DNA from: Proteobacteria bacterium ST_bin11
GTDB taxonomy: Bacteria > Pseudomonadota > Gammaproteobacteria > Methylococcales > Methylomonadaceae
Assembly (NCBI GenBank): GCA_002083615.1
Contig: MSXO01000010.1
Location: 1 to 64,000 of the forward strand
Direction of reading: 5' to 3'
Length of the DNA: 64,000 nt
Made by a program: the position numbers and the translations under genes. Shown here piece by piece: positions 9,458 through 16,753 of this stretch; position 1 is the stretch's first letter; every line of letters begins with the position of its first letter. Below the pieces are notes generated by a model that saw nothing but the letters and a program-made list of their open reading frames with translations, ran no database searches and was not told the DNA's origin.

Positions 9458-9938
9458 AACCTGATTTTTCTTGAAATTCCTATAAAAAGATTATGGCTGA
9501 CATTTTTCGTTAGCGTCAATCTAAAGGATTGCCAAAACTCCCGTTCTGATAAAGAGCTCGGTCGTTCAGGCTAAGAACGAGAGTGTTCTCGTTTAGAAAG
9601 GCATCATTCCGCTTCCGAGCCTGGCTGTTCTGCCTAATTGCTTGGCTGTTCTATCAAAAAGCTCGGTCGTTTTAGCTTTGAGCGACAATGATGAGGCTTT
9701 TTACCTGAACGGCCGAGCCCTACGGTAAATCGTTCTAGCATTTTTCTTGATCGTTCGAGCGGTGAACCGGAACGCCGGAGCTTTGAGGGAGATCACTCGA
9801 GAAAATTGCTCGGCTGATCGAGCACGACACAGGAACGTTGGGGCGAAACCCGGCAATATTCAGGTTTAAAGGAGGCTTTAGGTTTATGACATGCCGGTGG
9901 TCGCCGACTAACGGGCGACCGAACAAGGGTGGGTCCTC
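9458..9938. repeat. Noncoding spacer with repeated CTCGGTCGTT modules
   Basis: No gene is supported in these 481 bases. The motif AGCTCGGTCGTT occurs at 9555-9566 and 9660-9671, with an imperfect inverted counterpart GAACGGCCGAGC at 9707-9718. A hairpin AACGAGA/TCTCGTT spans 9576-9593. Related pieces (GATCGTTCGAGCGG, GCTCGGCTGATCGAGC) continue to about 9822. The structure resembles a decayed cluster of short palindromic repeats between the cas operon promoter side and the pgi stop. It presumably contains the cas1 promoter, which I could not locate. Confidence 0.5.
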
Positions 9939-11576
9939 TTACTTCCGCAAGCGCTTGTAAGCGTTGATCAGGCCGTTGGTGGAGCTGTCGTGGTCAGTGA
10001 CAATATCTTCGTTTTTTAGCTGCGGCAATATTGCCCGCGCTAACACTTTACCCAATTCCACGCCCATTTGATCGAAGGAATTGATATTCCAGATCACGCC
10101 TTGTACGAAGATTTTGTGTTCGTAAAACGCAATCAAGGTACCCAAGGTTCTGGGGGTGAGTTTTTTGAATAAAAACGAGTTGGATGGTTTGTTGCCTTCG
10201 AAAATTTTGGAGGCAATCAAGGCGTCATCCAGGTTGGGCTCATGACTCAAATCTTTTCTAACCTCCGCTTCGGTTTTGCCGCGCATCAAGGCTTCGGCTT
10301 GCGCCAGAAAGTTGGAGATCAGAATGTCGTGATGATCGGCCAAATCGTATTGGCTTTGCGCTGCCGCCAGGAAGTCTCCTGGAATGAGTTTGGTGCCCTG
10401 ATGAATTAACTGGAAAAAAGCATGCTGGCCATTGGTACCCGGCTGACCCCAGATAATCGGGCCGGTGTTGTAATCAACTTTATCGCCGCTGATGGTGGCA
10501 CTTTTGCCATTGCTTTCCATATCGCCTTGCTGGAAATAATCGGCAAAAAATTTCAAGGACTGCGCATAAGGCAGTATCGCGTAGGTTTCCGCTTCGAAGA
10601 AGTTGTTGTACCAGATACCCAGCAAACCCATGATTACGGGGATGTTTTTTTCGAATGGGGCGCTGCGAAAATGTTGGTCGGCAATATGCGCGCCCATCAG
10701 CAACTCTTCGAAATTGTCCATACCTATGTAAAGGGCAATCGACATGCCGATCACGGACCACAATGAATAACGGCCACCGACCCAGTCCCAGAACTCGAAC
10801 ATGTTCTCTGGATCGATACCAAACTCTTTGACTTTGGTGACATTGGTGGATATAGCCACGAAATGCTTGGAAATATTGGCTGGATCTACCGCCGACTGCA
10901 AAAACCATTTGCGCGCCGAGCGGGCGTTGGTCATGGTTTCTTGGGTGGTAAAGGTCTTTGAGGAAATCAAAAACAGCGTGGTTTCCGGGTTAAGCGGTTT
11001 CAAGGTTTCGACGATGTCGGTTTGATCGACATTCGACACGAAATGGGCTTTTAAACCGTCCTTACCATAGGGCGCCAAGGCGGTGTCGACCATTTTCGGC
11101 CCCAAATCCGAACCGCCGATGCCGATGTTGACAATGTCGGTGATGGTTTTGCCGGTATAGCCGGTCCAGGCCCCGGAGCGAACTTGTTCGGTAAAAACCC
11201 GCATCTTTGCCAAGACTTTGTTAATTTCCGGCATAACGTCTGCGCCGCGAAACAAGACGGGCTTGTTACTGCGATTCCGCAAGGCGGTGTGCAAGACAGC
11301 GCGTTTTTCCGTGGTATTAATAATGGAACCGGAGAACATTGCCTCAGTCTTGGCGGAAAGCTCTGCTCGATTCGCTAATTCTATTAATAAGGGTAAAGTT
11401 GTTTCGGTGATCAAATTTTTAGAAAAATCGAACAGCAAATCCTCAAATGTCACGGAAAACTTGTCGAAACGCTGCGGATCTTTCGCAAACGCATCCTTCA
11501 TGCAAAATTTGCCGGCAATCTCGCGGTGATGTTGCTTAACGGCATTCCATTCGGCAGAGTTTATTAATTTGGACAT
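9939..11576 (-). CDS. pgi: Glucose-6-phosphate isomerase
   Basis: A 545-residue cytoplasmic enzyme interconverting glucose 6-phosphate and fructose 6-phosphate, within the usual 545-550 range of bacterial Pgi. Visible signatures are the substrate loop [28 protein letters not shown], the [13 protein letters not shown] block and the [19 protein letters not shown] block, which carries catalytic-site residues. The gene is complete and single, transcribed toward the cas operon and separated from it by a repeat-rich gap. The ATG at 11576 has no strong ribosome-binding site, but the family N-terminus fits. In a methanotroph it would link hexose phosphates of the ribulose monophosphate cycle with polysaccharide precursors; that role is inferred. 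Confidence 0.97.
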   Translation of the reverse strand: MSKLINSAEWNAVKQHHREIAGKFCMKDAFAKDPQRFDKFSVTFEDLLFDFSKNLITETTLPLLIELANRAELSAKTEAMFSGSIINTTEKRAVLHTALRNRSNKPVLFRGADVMPEINKVLAKMRVFTEQVRSGAWTGYTGKTITDIVNIGIGGSDLGPKMVDTALAPYGKDGLKAHFVSNVDQTDIVETLKPLNPETTLFLISSKTFTTQETMTNARSARKWFLQSAVDPANISKHFVAISTNVTKVKEFGIDPENMFEFWDWVGGRYSLWSVIGMSIALYIGMDNFEELLMGAHIADQHFRSAPFEKNIPVIMGLLGIWYNNFFEAETYAILPYAQSLKFFADYFQQGDMESNGKSATISGDKVDYNTGPIIWGQPGTNGQHAFFQLIHQGTKLIPGDFLAAAQSQYDLADHHDILISNFLAQAEALMRGKTEAEVRKDLSHEPNLDDALIASKIFEGNKPSNSFLFKKLTPRTLGTLIAFYEHKIFVQGVIWNINSFDQMGVELGKVLARAILPQLKNEDIVTDHDSSTNGLINAYKRLRK

Positions 11577-11887
11577 ATTGTTGTTATTTGATTAACCGGA
11601 TAGGGGATTTTTCAGTAGACCTGAACAGGCAGAGGCAATTTAAAGGAATGGTTCATAACCCCATTATAAGGATTGTCTTTGATTGCTGACAAAAAAAATT
11701 ACAGCTTGAATCGATCGTCCCAACTACCGAACTATAGCCTTTCTTTGACTATGACGATGTGCTAGAGTTAGTCGCTGTTTTGATCGAAATCAGGCAGTTA
11801 CGTTCGCCAATGATTTAAACACGTTCATGTATAACCACATGAAAAATAATAAAAACTACAGCATTTATTAACACGGGAAGGGTATTT
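11577..11887. other. Divergent intergenic region, pgi and exported protein
   Basis: These 311 bases separate the minus-strand pgi from the plus-strand gene at 11888 and must carry both promoters. I see a TTGACT hexamer at 11745-11750, but no well-spaced -10 partner. No RNA gene or repeat was recognised. Confidence 0.4.
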
Positions 11888-12481
11888 ATGAGAAGCTCTC
11901 GCACATTGAGAAACGGTTTACTGGGCTTGTTGGGCCTGATTTTTTCATCAACAGTGTTGGCACACGGTGGCGCTGCGGGCACCGACACGGACCAATGTAA
12001 ATTCGAACTGGAAAAAGATCACTGGATTCATTACACAGCCTACCAACCTAACGCTTACCCGGCGGAAGAGTTTTGCGGCAACATCCCAGATACCAACACC
12101 TTGACCCAACTGGTATTTGATTATCAAGACCAACGCTACCGCGGCATGGCTATCGAATTTGAAGTAACCAAAGAGCCGGAAGGTAAAAGGGTTTTCTTCC
12201 AAGCCGCTGAAAAACACAAATCAGGCACCGTGATTCTGAACTTGCCGCAAGGTGTGCAAGAAGCGGGCAAACATTTGATCCACATCACACTGTTGCAAGA
12301 TAACGGCGAAAGATTGGATGCGCATATGAGCTTTAAAGCAGGCGCGGGCCAACCCACCAGCAAAGGCAGCTATGCCTTGTACGCATTGGTGGTATTCGCG
12401 GGCTTATATATCTTCTACCTGTCTAACGCCGGTTTCAAACGCAAAGTCGACGAAATGATCGGTAAAGCGAAAGAAATCTAA
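11888..12481 (+). CDS. Exported, C-terminally membrane-anchored protein of unknown function
   Basis: A 197-residue protein with an N-terminal signal peptide (cleavage probably after SSTVLA, leaving an N-terminal histidine, HGG). It has a periplasmic domain with cysteines in TDQCKFELEKDHW and AEEFCGNIPD that could pair, and one transmembrane helix near residues 162-181 followed by a short basic tail. The AAGGG site before the ATG is good. The domain family is not one I can name. It is followed 133 bp later by a membrane-anchored cupredoxin on the same strand, with a shared strong terminator afterwards, so a joint role in periplasmic copper or redox chemistry is a reasonable guess. The exposed N-terminal histidine after cleavage is notable but may be chance. 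Confidence 0.8.
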   Translation: MRSSRTLRNGLLGLLGLIFSSTVLAHGGAAGTDTDQCKFELEKDHWIHYTAYQPNAYPAEEFCGNIPDTNTLTQLVFDYQDQRYRGMAIEFEVTKEPEGKRVFFQAAEKHKSGTVILNLPQGVQEAGKHLIHITLLQDNGERLDAHMSFKAGAGQPTSKGSYALYALVVFAGLYIFYLSNAGFKRKVDEMIGKAKEI

Positions 12482-12500
12482 GTAAAACGCCGTAAGAACC

Positions 12501-12532
12501 GTTATTCCGCCTATGCTGCGCGGCGGAATAAC
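12501..12532 (+). terminator. Hairpin between the exported protein and the cupredoxin gene
   Basis: An 11-bp perfect stem, GTTATTCCGCC (12501-12511) with GGCGGAATAAC (12522-12532), has a 10-base loop. No T-run follows, so it may act as an mRNA stabiliser or attenuator rather than a terminator. Confidence 0.4.
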
Positions 12533-12614
12533 CTACTTTCCGGCAGCCTTGTCAATCAGAAGTATCGCGGCATAATCGACGCTAAACATAACGCCCCTTC
12601 GAGGTAATGCAATA

Positions 12615-13505
12615 ATGGTCAAATTCGTATCACTTGCCACACTGGTCTGTGCCTTGTCTGTTACTACTGTGTCCGCAAAAGAAATTAAGGATCACAACCA
12701 GATGATGAACCACGGCGACGGTCATTTGATGGATATGGATGGCGGCATGGTCATGGGCCAAAACACCGACACATTGCCTGGCGGCTGCGACAAAATCGCC
12801 GCGACCAAGGAAATTACCGTGCATGCTGGGCACAAATATTCCGAGAAATTCCCCGGCACCATGTTTGCGTTCGATCAGCAAGAATTTCAATTCGAACCTT
12901 GCACCAAACTTACCGTACATTTCATCAACGAAGATGATATTCGCCATCAATGGATGATGCATGGATTACCAAAATACTTATACCCCAAAGGTATGTTCCA
13001 TTTGGAAGTTAGCGGTCCAGGCAAAGTATCCGGCACCTTGATCCTGCCACCGGGAGACAAAACCTATTTAGTGCATTGCGACATCGCCCAGCACATGGAA
13101 AAAGGCATGAAAGCCCAATTGAAGGTTGGCAAAGGCAGCGAAGACTTACCCAGCATTCCAGGGGTAACCGCCGCGATTTTCCCGGACGACTATAGCGGCA
13201 AACCGTATGACCCTATACTCGATGCACCGGTTGCGAGCACGCCAGTGGTGGTGCCCGCCGTACCCGCGGCGCCGGTTGCGGCAGTCGACGACTCCGTAGT
13301 TTCCGGCACGACGGTGATAGGCTTGGCTATCGGTTTTATCGCTGCGCCCTGGCTGGCAAAACGCTTTAAAGGCATGAGCGCAGGAGAAATAGTGGCTACC
13401 GTGCTTGAGCAAGTGGCGGCTGGCGTAGGCTTCATTATGCAACTGGTCGGCAAGTTGATCAAAATGGTATCCGGCAAAAACGTCATTGCGTTACCGGATA
13501 AATAA
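12615..13505 (+). CDS. Membrane-anchored cupredoxin
   Basis: A 296-residue exported copper protein. A signal peptide (1-21) is followed by a His/Met-rich segment (residues 27-48: HNQMMNHGDGHLMDMDGGMVMG) that could bind copper loosely. A cupredoxin domain at about 65-172 has a full type 1 site: H111 (IRHQW), C155, H160 and M165 in the C-x4-H-x4-M arrangement. Then come a Pro/Ala/Val-rich linker and a hydrophobic helix at about 232-253, with a second amphipathic stretch toward the C-terminus. The start has GAGGTA 8 nt upstream. A strong terminator closes the unit. It is likely a periplasmic electron carrier or copper-handling protein tethered to the inner membrane; the specific partner is unknown. 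Confidence 0.85.
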   Translation: MVKFVSLATLVCALSVTTVSAKEIKDHNQMMNHGDGHLMDMDGGMVMGQNTDTLPGGCDKIAATKEITVHAGHKYSEKFPGTMFAFDQQEFQFEPCTKLTVHFINEDDIRHQWMMHGLPKYLYPKGMFHLEVSGPGKVSGTLILPPGDKTYLVHCDIAQHMEKGMKAQLKVGKGSEDLPSIPGVTAAIFPDDYSGKPYDPILDAPVASTPVVVPAVPAAPVAAVDDSVVSGTTVIGLAIGFIAAPWLAKRFKGMSAGEIVATVLEQVAAGVGFIMQLVGKLIKMVSGKNVIALPDK

Positions 13506-13514
13506 ACACTAAGG

Positions 13515-13552
13515 AAAAAGCCCCTGAAACACGTGTTTCAGGGGCTTTTTTT
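13515..13552 (+). terminator. Strong intrinsic terminator
   Basis: A perfect palindrome AAGCCCCTGAAACA/TGTTTCAGGGGCTT with a minimal loop is followed by a run of seven T residues. It lies 10 bp after the cupredoxin stop and ends the 11888-13505 unit. The A-run on the left side could make it work in both directions. Confidence 0.95.
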
Positions 13553-13753
13553 ATGCGCTATGTTCGCGTAGGTGATTCCGGTTGCCACGACATGGGCTGT
13601 CAACACCTAGAAGGGGGATGGCGAAGAGGGGCACATGATTGTGGAATAGCTCCCTGCACCCGTTAGAGCACGAAGTGAATCTAGGTCGGGATGACCGGTG
13701 CCAAGCTAATTTCAACTACTCACGTGAACGCAGCTTTTTTACAGGCTATACCA

Positions 13754-14176
13754 ATGCAGTTAGAATCACTCGGCCCGCTGGGTTTGTTTATAAGTGCCTT
13801 CATCTCGTCTACCGTGGCGCCGGGCGGCTCGGAAGCCGTCTTGGCGTATTTGGTCAACAGCCAGCAGCATTCGGTCAGCCAATTAGTCGCTATTGCCAGC
13901 ATAGGTAACACGCTGGGCGCAATGACGACGTGGTGGCTAGGCCTCTGGGCTGCCAAAAAATATCCTGCTGAAGCTTTAGCCAAACAACATCAAAAATCAT
14001 TAAATACCGTGCGCCGCTGGGGCAGTTGGGCCTTACTATTTTCCTGGTTACCATTGGTTGGTGACGGCCTGTGTTTTGCGGGCGGCTGGTTGCGGCTTTC
14101 AATACTGTCCTCGCTGTTAGCCATTTTTTTAGGTAAAGTGTTGCGTTATATCGCCGTTGCCTACGCCTTTGTCTAA
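13754..14176 (+). CDS. YqaA/DedA-type small membrane protein
   Basis: A 140-residue integral membrane protein of the SNARE-associated (VTT/DedA) group, YqaA branch. It shows the typical early block APGGSEAVLAYLV, then GNTLGAMTTWWLG, and W-x-LLFSWLPLVGDGLCFAGGW in the second half, with about four hydrophobic helices. These proteins are thought to move lipids or handle membrane homeostasis; the substrate here is unknown. The ATG at 13754 is preferred over upstream in-frame codons (13691) because conserved sequence begins at MQLESLGPLGLF. The next gene starts 3 bp after its stop, so the two are probably co-transcribed. Confidence 0.8.
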   Translation: MQLESLGPLGLFISAFISSTVAPGGSEAVLAYLVNSQQHSVSQLVAIASIGNTLGAMTTWWLGLWAAKKYPAEALAKQHQKSLNTVRRWGSWALLFSWLPLVGDGLCFAGGWLRLSILSSLLAIFLGKVLRYIAVAYAFV

Positions 14177-14179
14177 GCC

Positions 14180-14941
14180 ATGAGTTTCTTTTCCTTACCG
14201 CATTTTCCCGCCGCGAATACCGTCGCAGTGCACAATAAACGCGATTATCAGATTGCCGCGTTTACCTTTGTGACCACCACCATCTGCTTGACGATGGACG
14301 GCTTCGCGCCGCAATTCATGCAATACGTGCTGGCGTTTTTCGGTTGGCTATTTTTGATCGCCTGGCTGCGTGGCGAATGTAAATACGTGCGCACCCAAGT
14401 GGCGGTGGCGGTGACGTTTGCGGTGATCGGCGAGTATTTCGCGTCCGTTTATATGAAAGGCTATATCTACCGCTTCGGCAACGTCCCCGCCTACGTGCCC
14501 GCCGGTCATGGCCTGGTGTATCTCACAGCCGTAGCACTAGGTCGTTCCGGATTGTTCCAACAACACGCCCGCCGTATCGCGGTATTCGTCGTTGCAGTCT
14601 GCGGCACCTGGGTGGCTTGGGGGCTTAGCGGCCTTGGGCGTTTGGACATTATCGGCGCGGTGCTGTTTGTGGTGTTCTTGGGCTACTTGTTCAAGGGCCG
14701 CTCGCCTATGGTTTACCTGGGTGCATTCTTTATCACCTCCTGGCTGGAAATCGTCGGCACCAGCGCCGGCACCTGGGCTTGGGCGGAGATTGATCCCGCC
14801 TCACACCTGCCGCAAGGCAATCCGCCCAGCGGCGTCGCCGCTTGGTATTGTTTGGTCGATGCGGTGGCTATTGCCGGCGCGGGGCCAGTGTTGCAAGCCT
14901 TCACCAAAACCGCATTGGTATTGCAACGGCAGCGGGCCTAA
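14180..14941 (+). CDS. Polytopic membrane protein, unknown function
   Basis: A 253-residue protein with about seven hydrophobic helices and few charged segments. Distinct stretches include GEYFASVYMKGYIYRFGNVPAYVPAGHGLVYLTA and, near the C-terminus, GTSAGTWAWAEIDPASHLPQGNPPSGVAAWYC. The conserved-looking histidine and tyrosines in a PAYVPAGHG motif might be functional, but I cannot name the family. It begins 3 bp after the YqaA-type gene, so the pair forms a likely operon. No binding motif, signal peptide or catalytic signature was recognised. Confidence 0.7.
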   Translation: MSFFSLPHFPAANTVAVHNKRDYQIAAFTFVTTTICLTMDGFAPQFMQYVLAFFGWLFLIAWLRGECKYVRTQVAVAVTFAVIGEYFASVYMKGYIYRFGNVPAYVPAGHGLVYLTAVALGRSGLFQQHARRIAVFVVAVCGTWVAWGLSGLGRLDIIGAVLFVVFLGYLFKGRSPMVYLGAFFITSWLEIVGTSAGTWAWAEIDPASHLPQGNPPSGVAAWYCLVDAVAIAGAGPVLQAFTKTALVLQRQRA

Positions 14942-14947
14942 CGTTTA

Positions 14948-15490
14948 TTACTTAGATTTCGGCTCCGAGCGTAGAACAGCACTCAAGCTTACCCTGTCAC
15001 CCACACGGATTAAGCCGCCAGACAAAATCCGCGCCGTCATTCCACCATGACCGCGTAGCGCGTTATAACTTCCCACGCCAAGTTCGGCAGCCATTTTCGA
15101 GCACGGATCGCAAGGGCCGGTGACTTGAATAATCACTTCATCCCCAATTGCCCATTCCAACACCAAATCTGGGAACGGCGAGCGCATACCGATAAGATTG
15201 AGCCCCGAAATTACGAGATTGCGCCGCAGACGAGTCGGCTGCAATTCCGCGACCCCACACCAATTAGCGACAAGCGGCAAATGCTCGGCCTGGAACAAAG
15301 TCAGTTCGCGTTTTGACGATTGCCTGCCGGAACGAACAGTGTTTGCTCGCCGGTCGCCCAGCAATCCCTGCCCAGGCTCCGCGCGGGCCTCATCGACCAC
15401 AACCGCCAGCTCGCCGCGCGCCGGACGCAAGATGATGACCTCGATTCGGCCTTCCGAAGCGAATTGTTGAGTTAGATTGCGGAGTGTCAT
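14948..15490 (-). CDS. MOSC domain protein
   Basis: A 180-residue protein of the MOSC family, related to the C-terminal domain of molybdenum cofactor sulfurase. Typical elements are ILRPARGE, GLLGDRR at residues 48-54, RRNLVISGLNL, and the cysteine-bearing TGPCDPCSKM motif near residue 130, where one cysteine is expected to carry or transfer sulfur. The ending RGHGGMTARILSGGLIRVGD is also family-like. The ATG at 15490 is chosen since relatives begin with a similar MTL..LTQQF sequence; a GTG at 15511 would add seven residues. It converges on the membrane-protein pair with a 6-bp gap. Substrate unknown. Confidence 0.85.
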   Translation of the reverse strand: MTLRNLTQQFASEGRIEVIILRPARGELAVVVDEARAEPGQGLLGDRRANTVRSGRQSSKRELTLFQAEHLPLVANWCGVAELQPTRLRRNLVISGLNLIGMRSPFPDLVLEWAIGDEVIIQVTGPCDPCSKMAAELGVGSYNALRGHGGMTARILSGGLIRVGDRVSLSAVLRSEPKSK

Positions 15491-15543
15491 GATTGGGTGG
15501 CGATGTGGCACGAAGGTAAATGTGGCTAGCGTAGCGCAATCGT

Positions 15544-15656
15544 AGCTACGAGTGCTAAATAGGATGTGCCGACGTCAGGAGGCGCATCTGTCGCGACCGA
15601 TGCGATGCGCTTCACTTTGTTCAGCACATCCTACGGTCCTAATCGGAGCTACGAGT
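15544..15656. mobile_element. MITE-like palindromic element with flanking direct repeats
   Basis: Terminal inverted repeats TAGGATGTGC (15560-15569) and GCACATCCTA (15624-15633) enclose a GC-rich core with further pairing (GCGCATC, GATGCGC). The element is flanked by a 10-bp direct repeat AGCTACGAGT at 15544-15553 and 15647-15656, as if produced by insertion, although the repeats lie a few bases outside the inverted ends. No coding capacity. The left copy is noncoding; the right copy is close to the end of the next gene (15639). Confidence 0.65.
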
Positions 15657-16472
15657 TCTCTGTGCCTGATTTATCTTTTGCGCACTTGCCTTCCCACTCG
15701 CATCAATTTCTGTAATGACTTTCTGCCATTCGATTTTGAGCAATGCATCCAGGTTTTTGGGATAGGAAGTACGAACGCTGGATTGAGTGACGCGAACCAG
15801 AAATGGGCGATCTTCGAGAAGTAGATTTGTGATTGCCAAAAGGCGTATAAGATCTTCTTTTAGTTGATCGAGAAAGCCTCTCATCTCAGCACAGCGATCT
15901 CGATATTGGCGAGCGTTAGTTTTGTAGGTGGATAAGTCAATGTTCTTTGCCAGGAAGGCATCGCGTAGCTGAGAATAGGCTCGATCTATAGTTGCTAAAG
16001 AGTCGTTAATCTTTTGAAGGCTGACGTTCAGCGAATAGACCTCATTTAGGAAGTCGATGTTAGTGAGGCTCATAACGATCTGGCGATTGATTTGATACTG
16101 TTGAAAGCTATTCATATAGATCGGCGCATCGGCTGAGGCGAGCCGTATTTCAGAAAAAACTTTGTGACAACAGTCATTGATGATGAACACGTTGTCCGAG
16201 GTCGTGTTTAGGCAATCGTTGAAGTAGTGCTGCAACCTGAGCAACGCGAAGTAATGAGCTTCCTTACATTCATAAATCTTCTTTAATGCGTCACCAAAAC
16301 GCACAAACACATAGGCGAAGAAGGCACCAGAGAAAGCCCCGAGAAGGGCTCGGAACGCTTCAAGATCCGTCGACTTCCAAGCATCCCAGAAGAGCCAACT
16401 CATGGAACCCGCCACAATTGCTGCGACCGCTGCGACCACAGTTATGCCAAACGCAAATAGAAGCTGCTTCAT
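15639..16472 (-). CDS. Hypothetical membrane protein with coiled-coil-like domain
   Basis: A 277-residue protein. Two N-terminal hydrophobic helices (about residues 5-29 and 40-60) form a hairpin anchor. The remaining 215 residues look helical and soluble, rich in L, N and Q, with cysteines in the NDCCHKVF stretch. No catalytic motif or named domain was recognised. The start has AGGA about 10 nt upstream. It stands alone between a MITE-like element and the valS promoter region. It may be a sensor or toxin-immunity-type membrane protein, but nothing in the sequence decides this. Confidence 0.65.
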   Translation of the reverse strand: MKQLLFAFGITVVAAVAAIVAGSMSWLFWDAWKSTDLEAFRALLGAFSGAFFAYVFVRFGDALKKIYECKEAHYFALLRLQHYFNDCLNTTSDNVFIINDCCHKVFSEIRLASADAPIYMNSFQQYQINRQIVMSLTNIDFLNEVYSLNVSLQKINDSLATIDRAYSQLRDAFLAKNIDLSTYKTNARQYRDRCAEMRGFLDQLKEDLIRLLAITNLLLEDRPFLVRVTQSSVRTSYPKNLDALLKIEWQKVITEIDASGKASAQKINQAQRTRSSD

Positions 16473-16753
16473 GAATTGATGTCCTGATCCATTACCTTCA
16501 AAAAGTAATTAAGTAGTAGTTTCCGAGTATCATACTTTGATGGATCATATATAAGCTCATCTAAATCGAATAACAATTTTCCCACGCCAACCCCGCAATC
16601 CCATATGCAATAGGCATATTGTATCTATACAGCCAACCCAAAAAATTCTTCAGCAGTCCGCCCTCTTCTTGAATCGCCTTTAACTCTATCCCCTTACGCA
16701 TTTACGGTTAAAATAACTATCTAATTTAAACCCAAGCGCATCCGACACAAAAC

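Noticed and set aside
13553..13753. Possible riboswitch before the YqaA-type gene
   Set aside because: An inverted TAGGTG/CACCTA pair and a GGGATGG stretch are present, but no known riboswitch core (cobalamin, Moco, others) could be matched.
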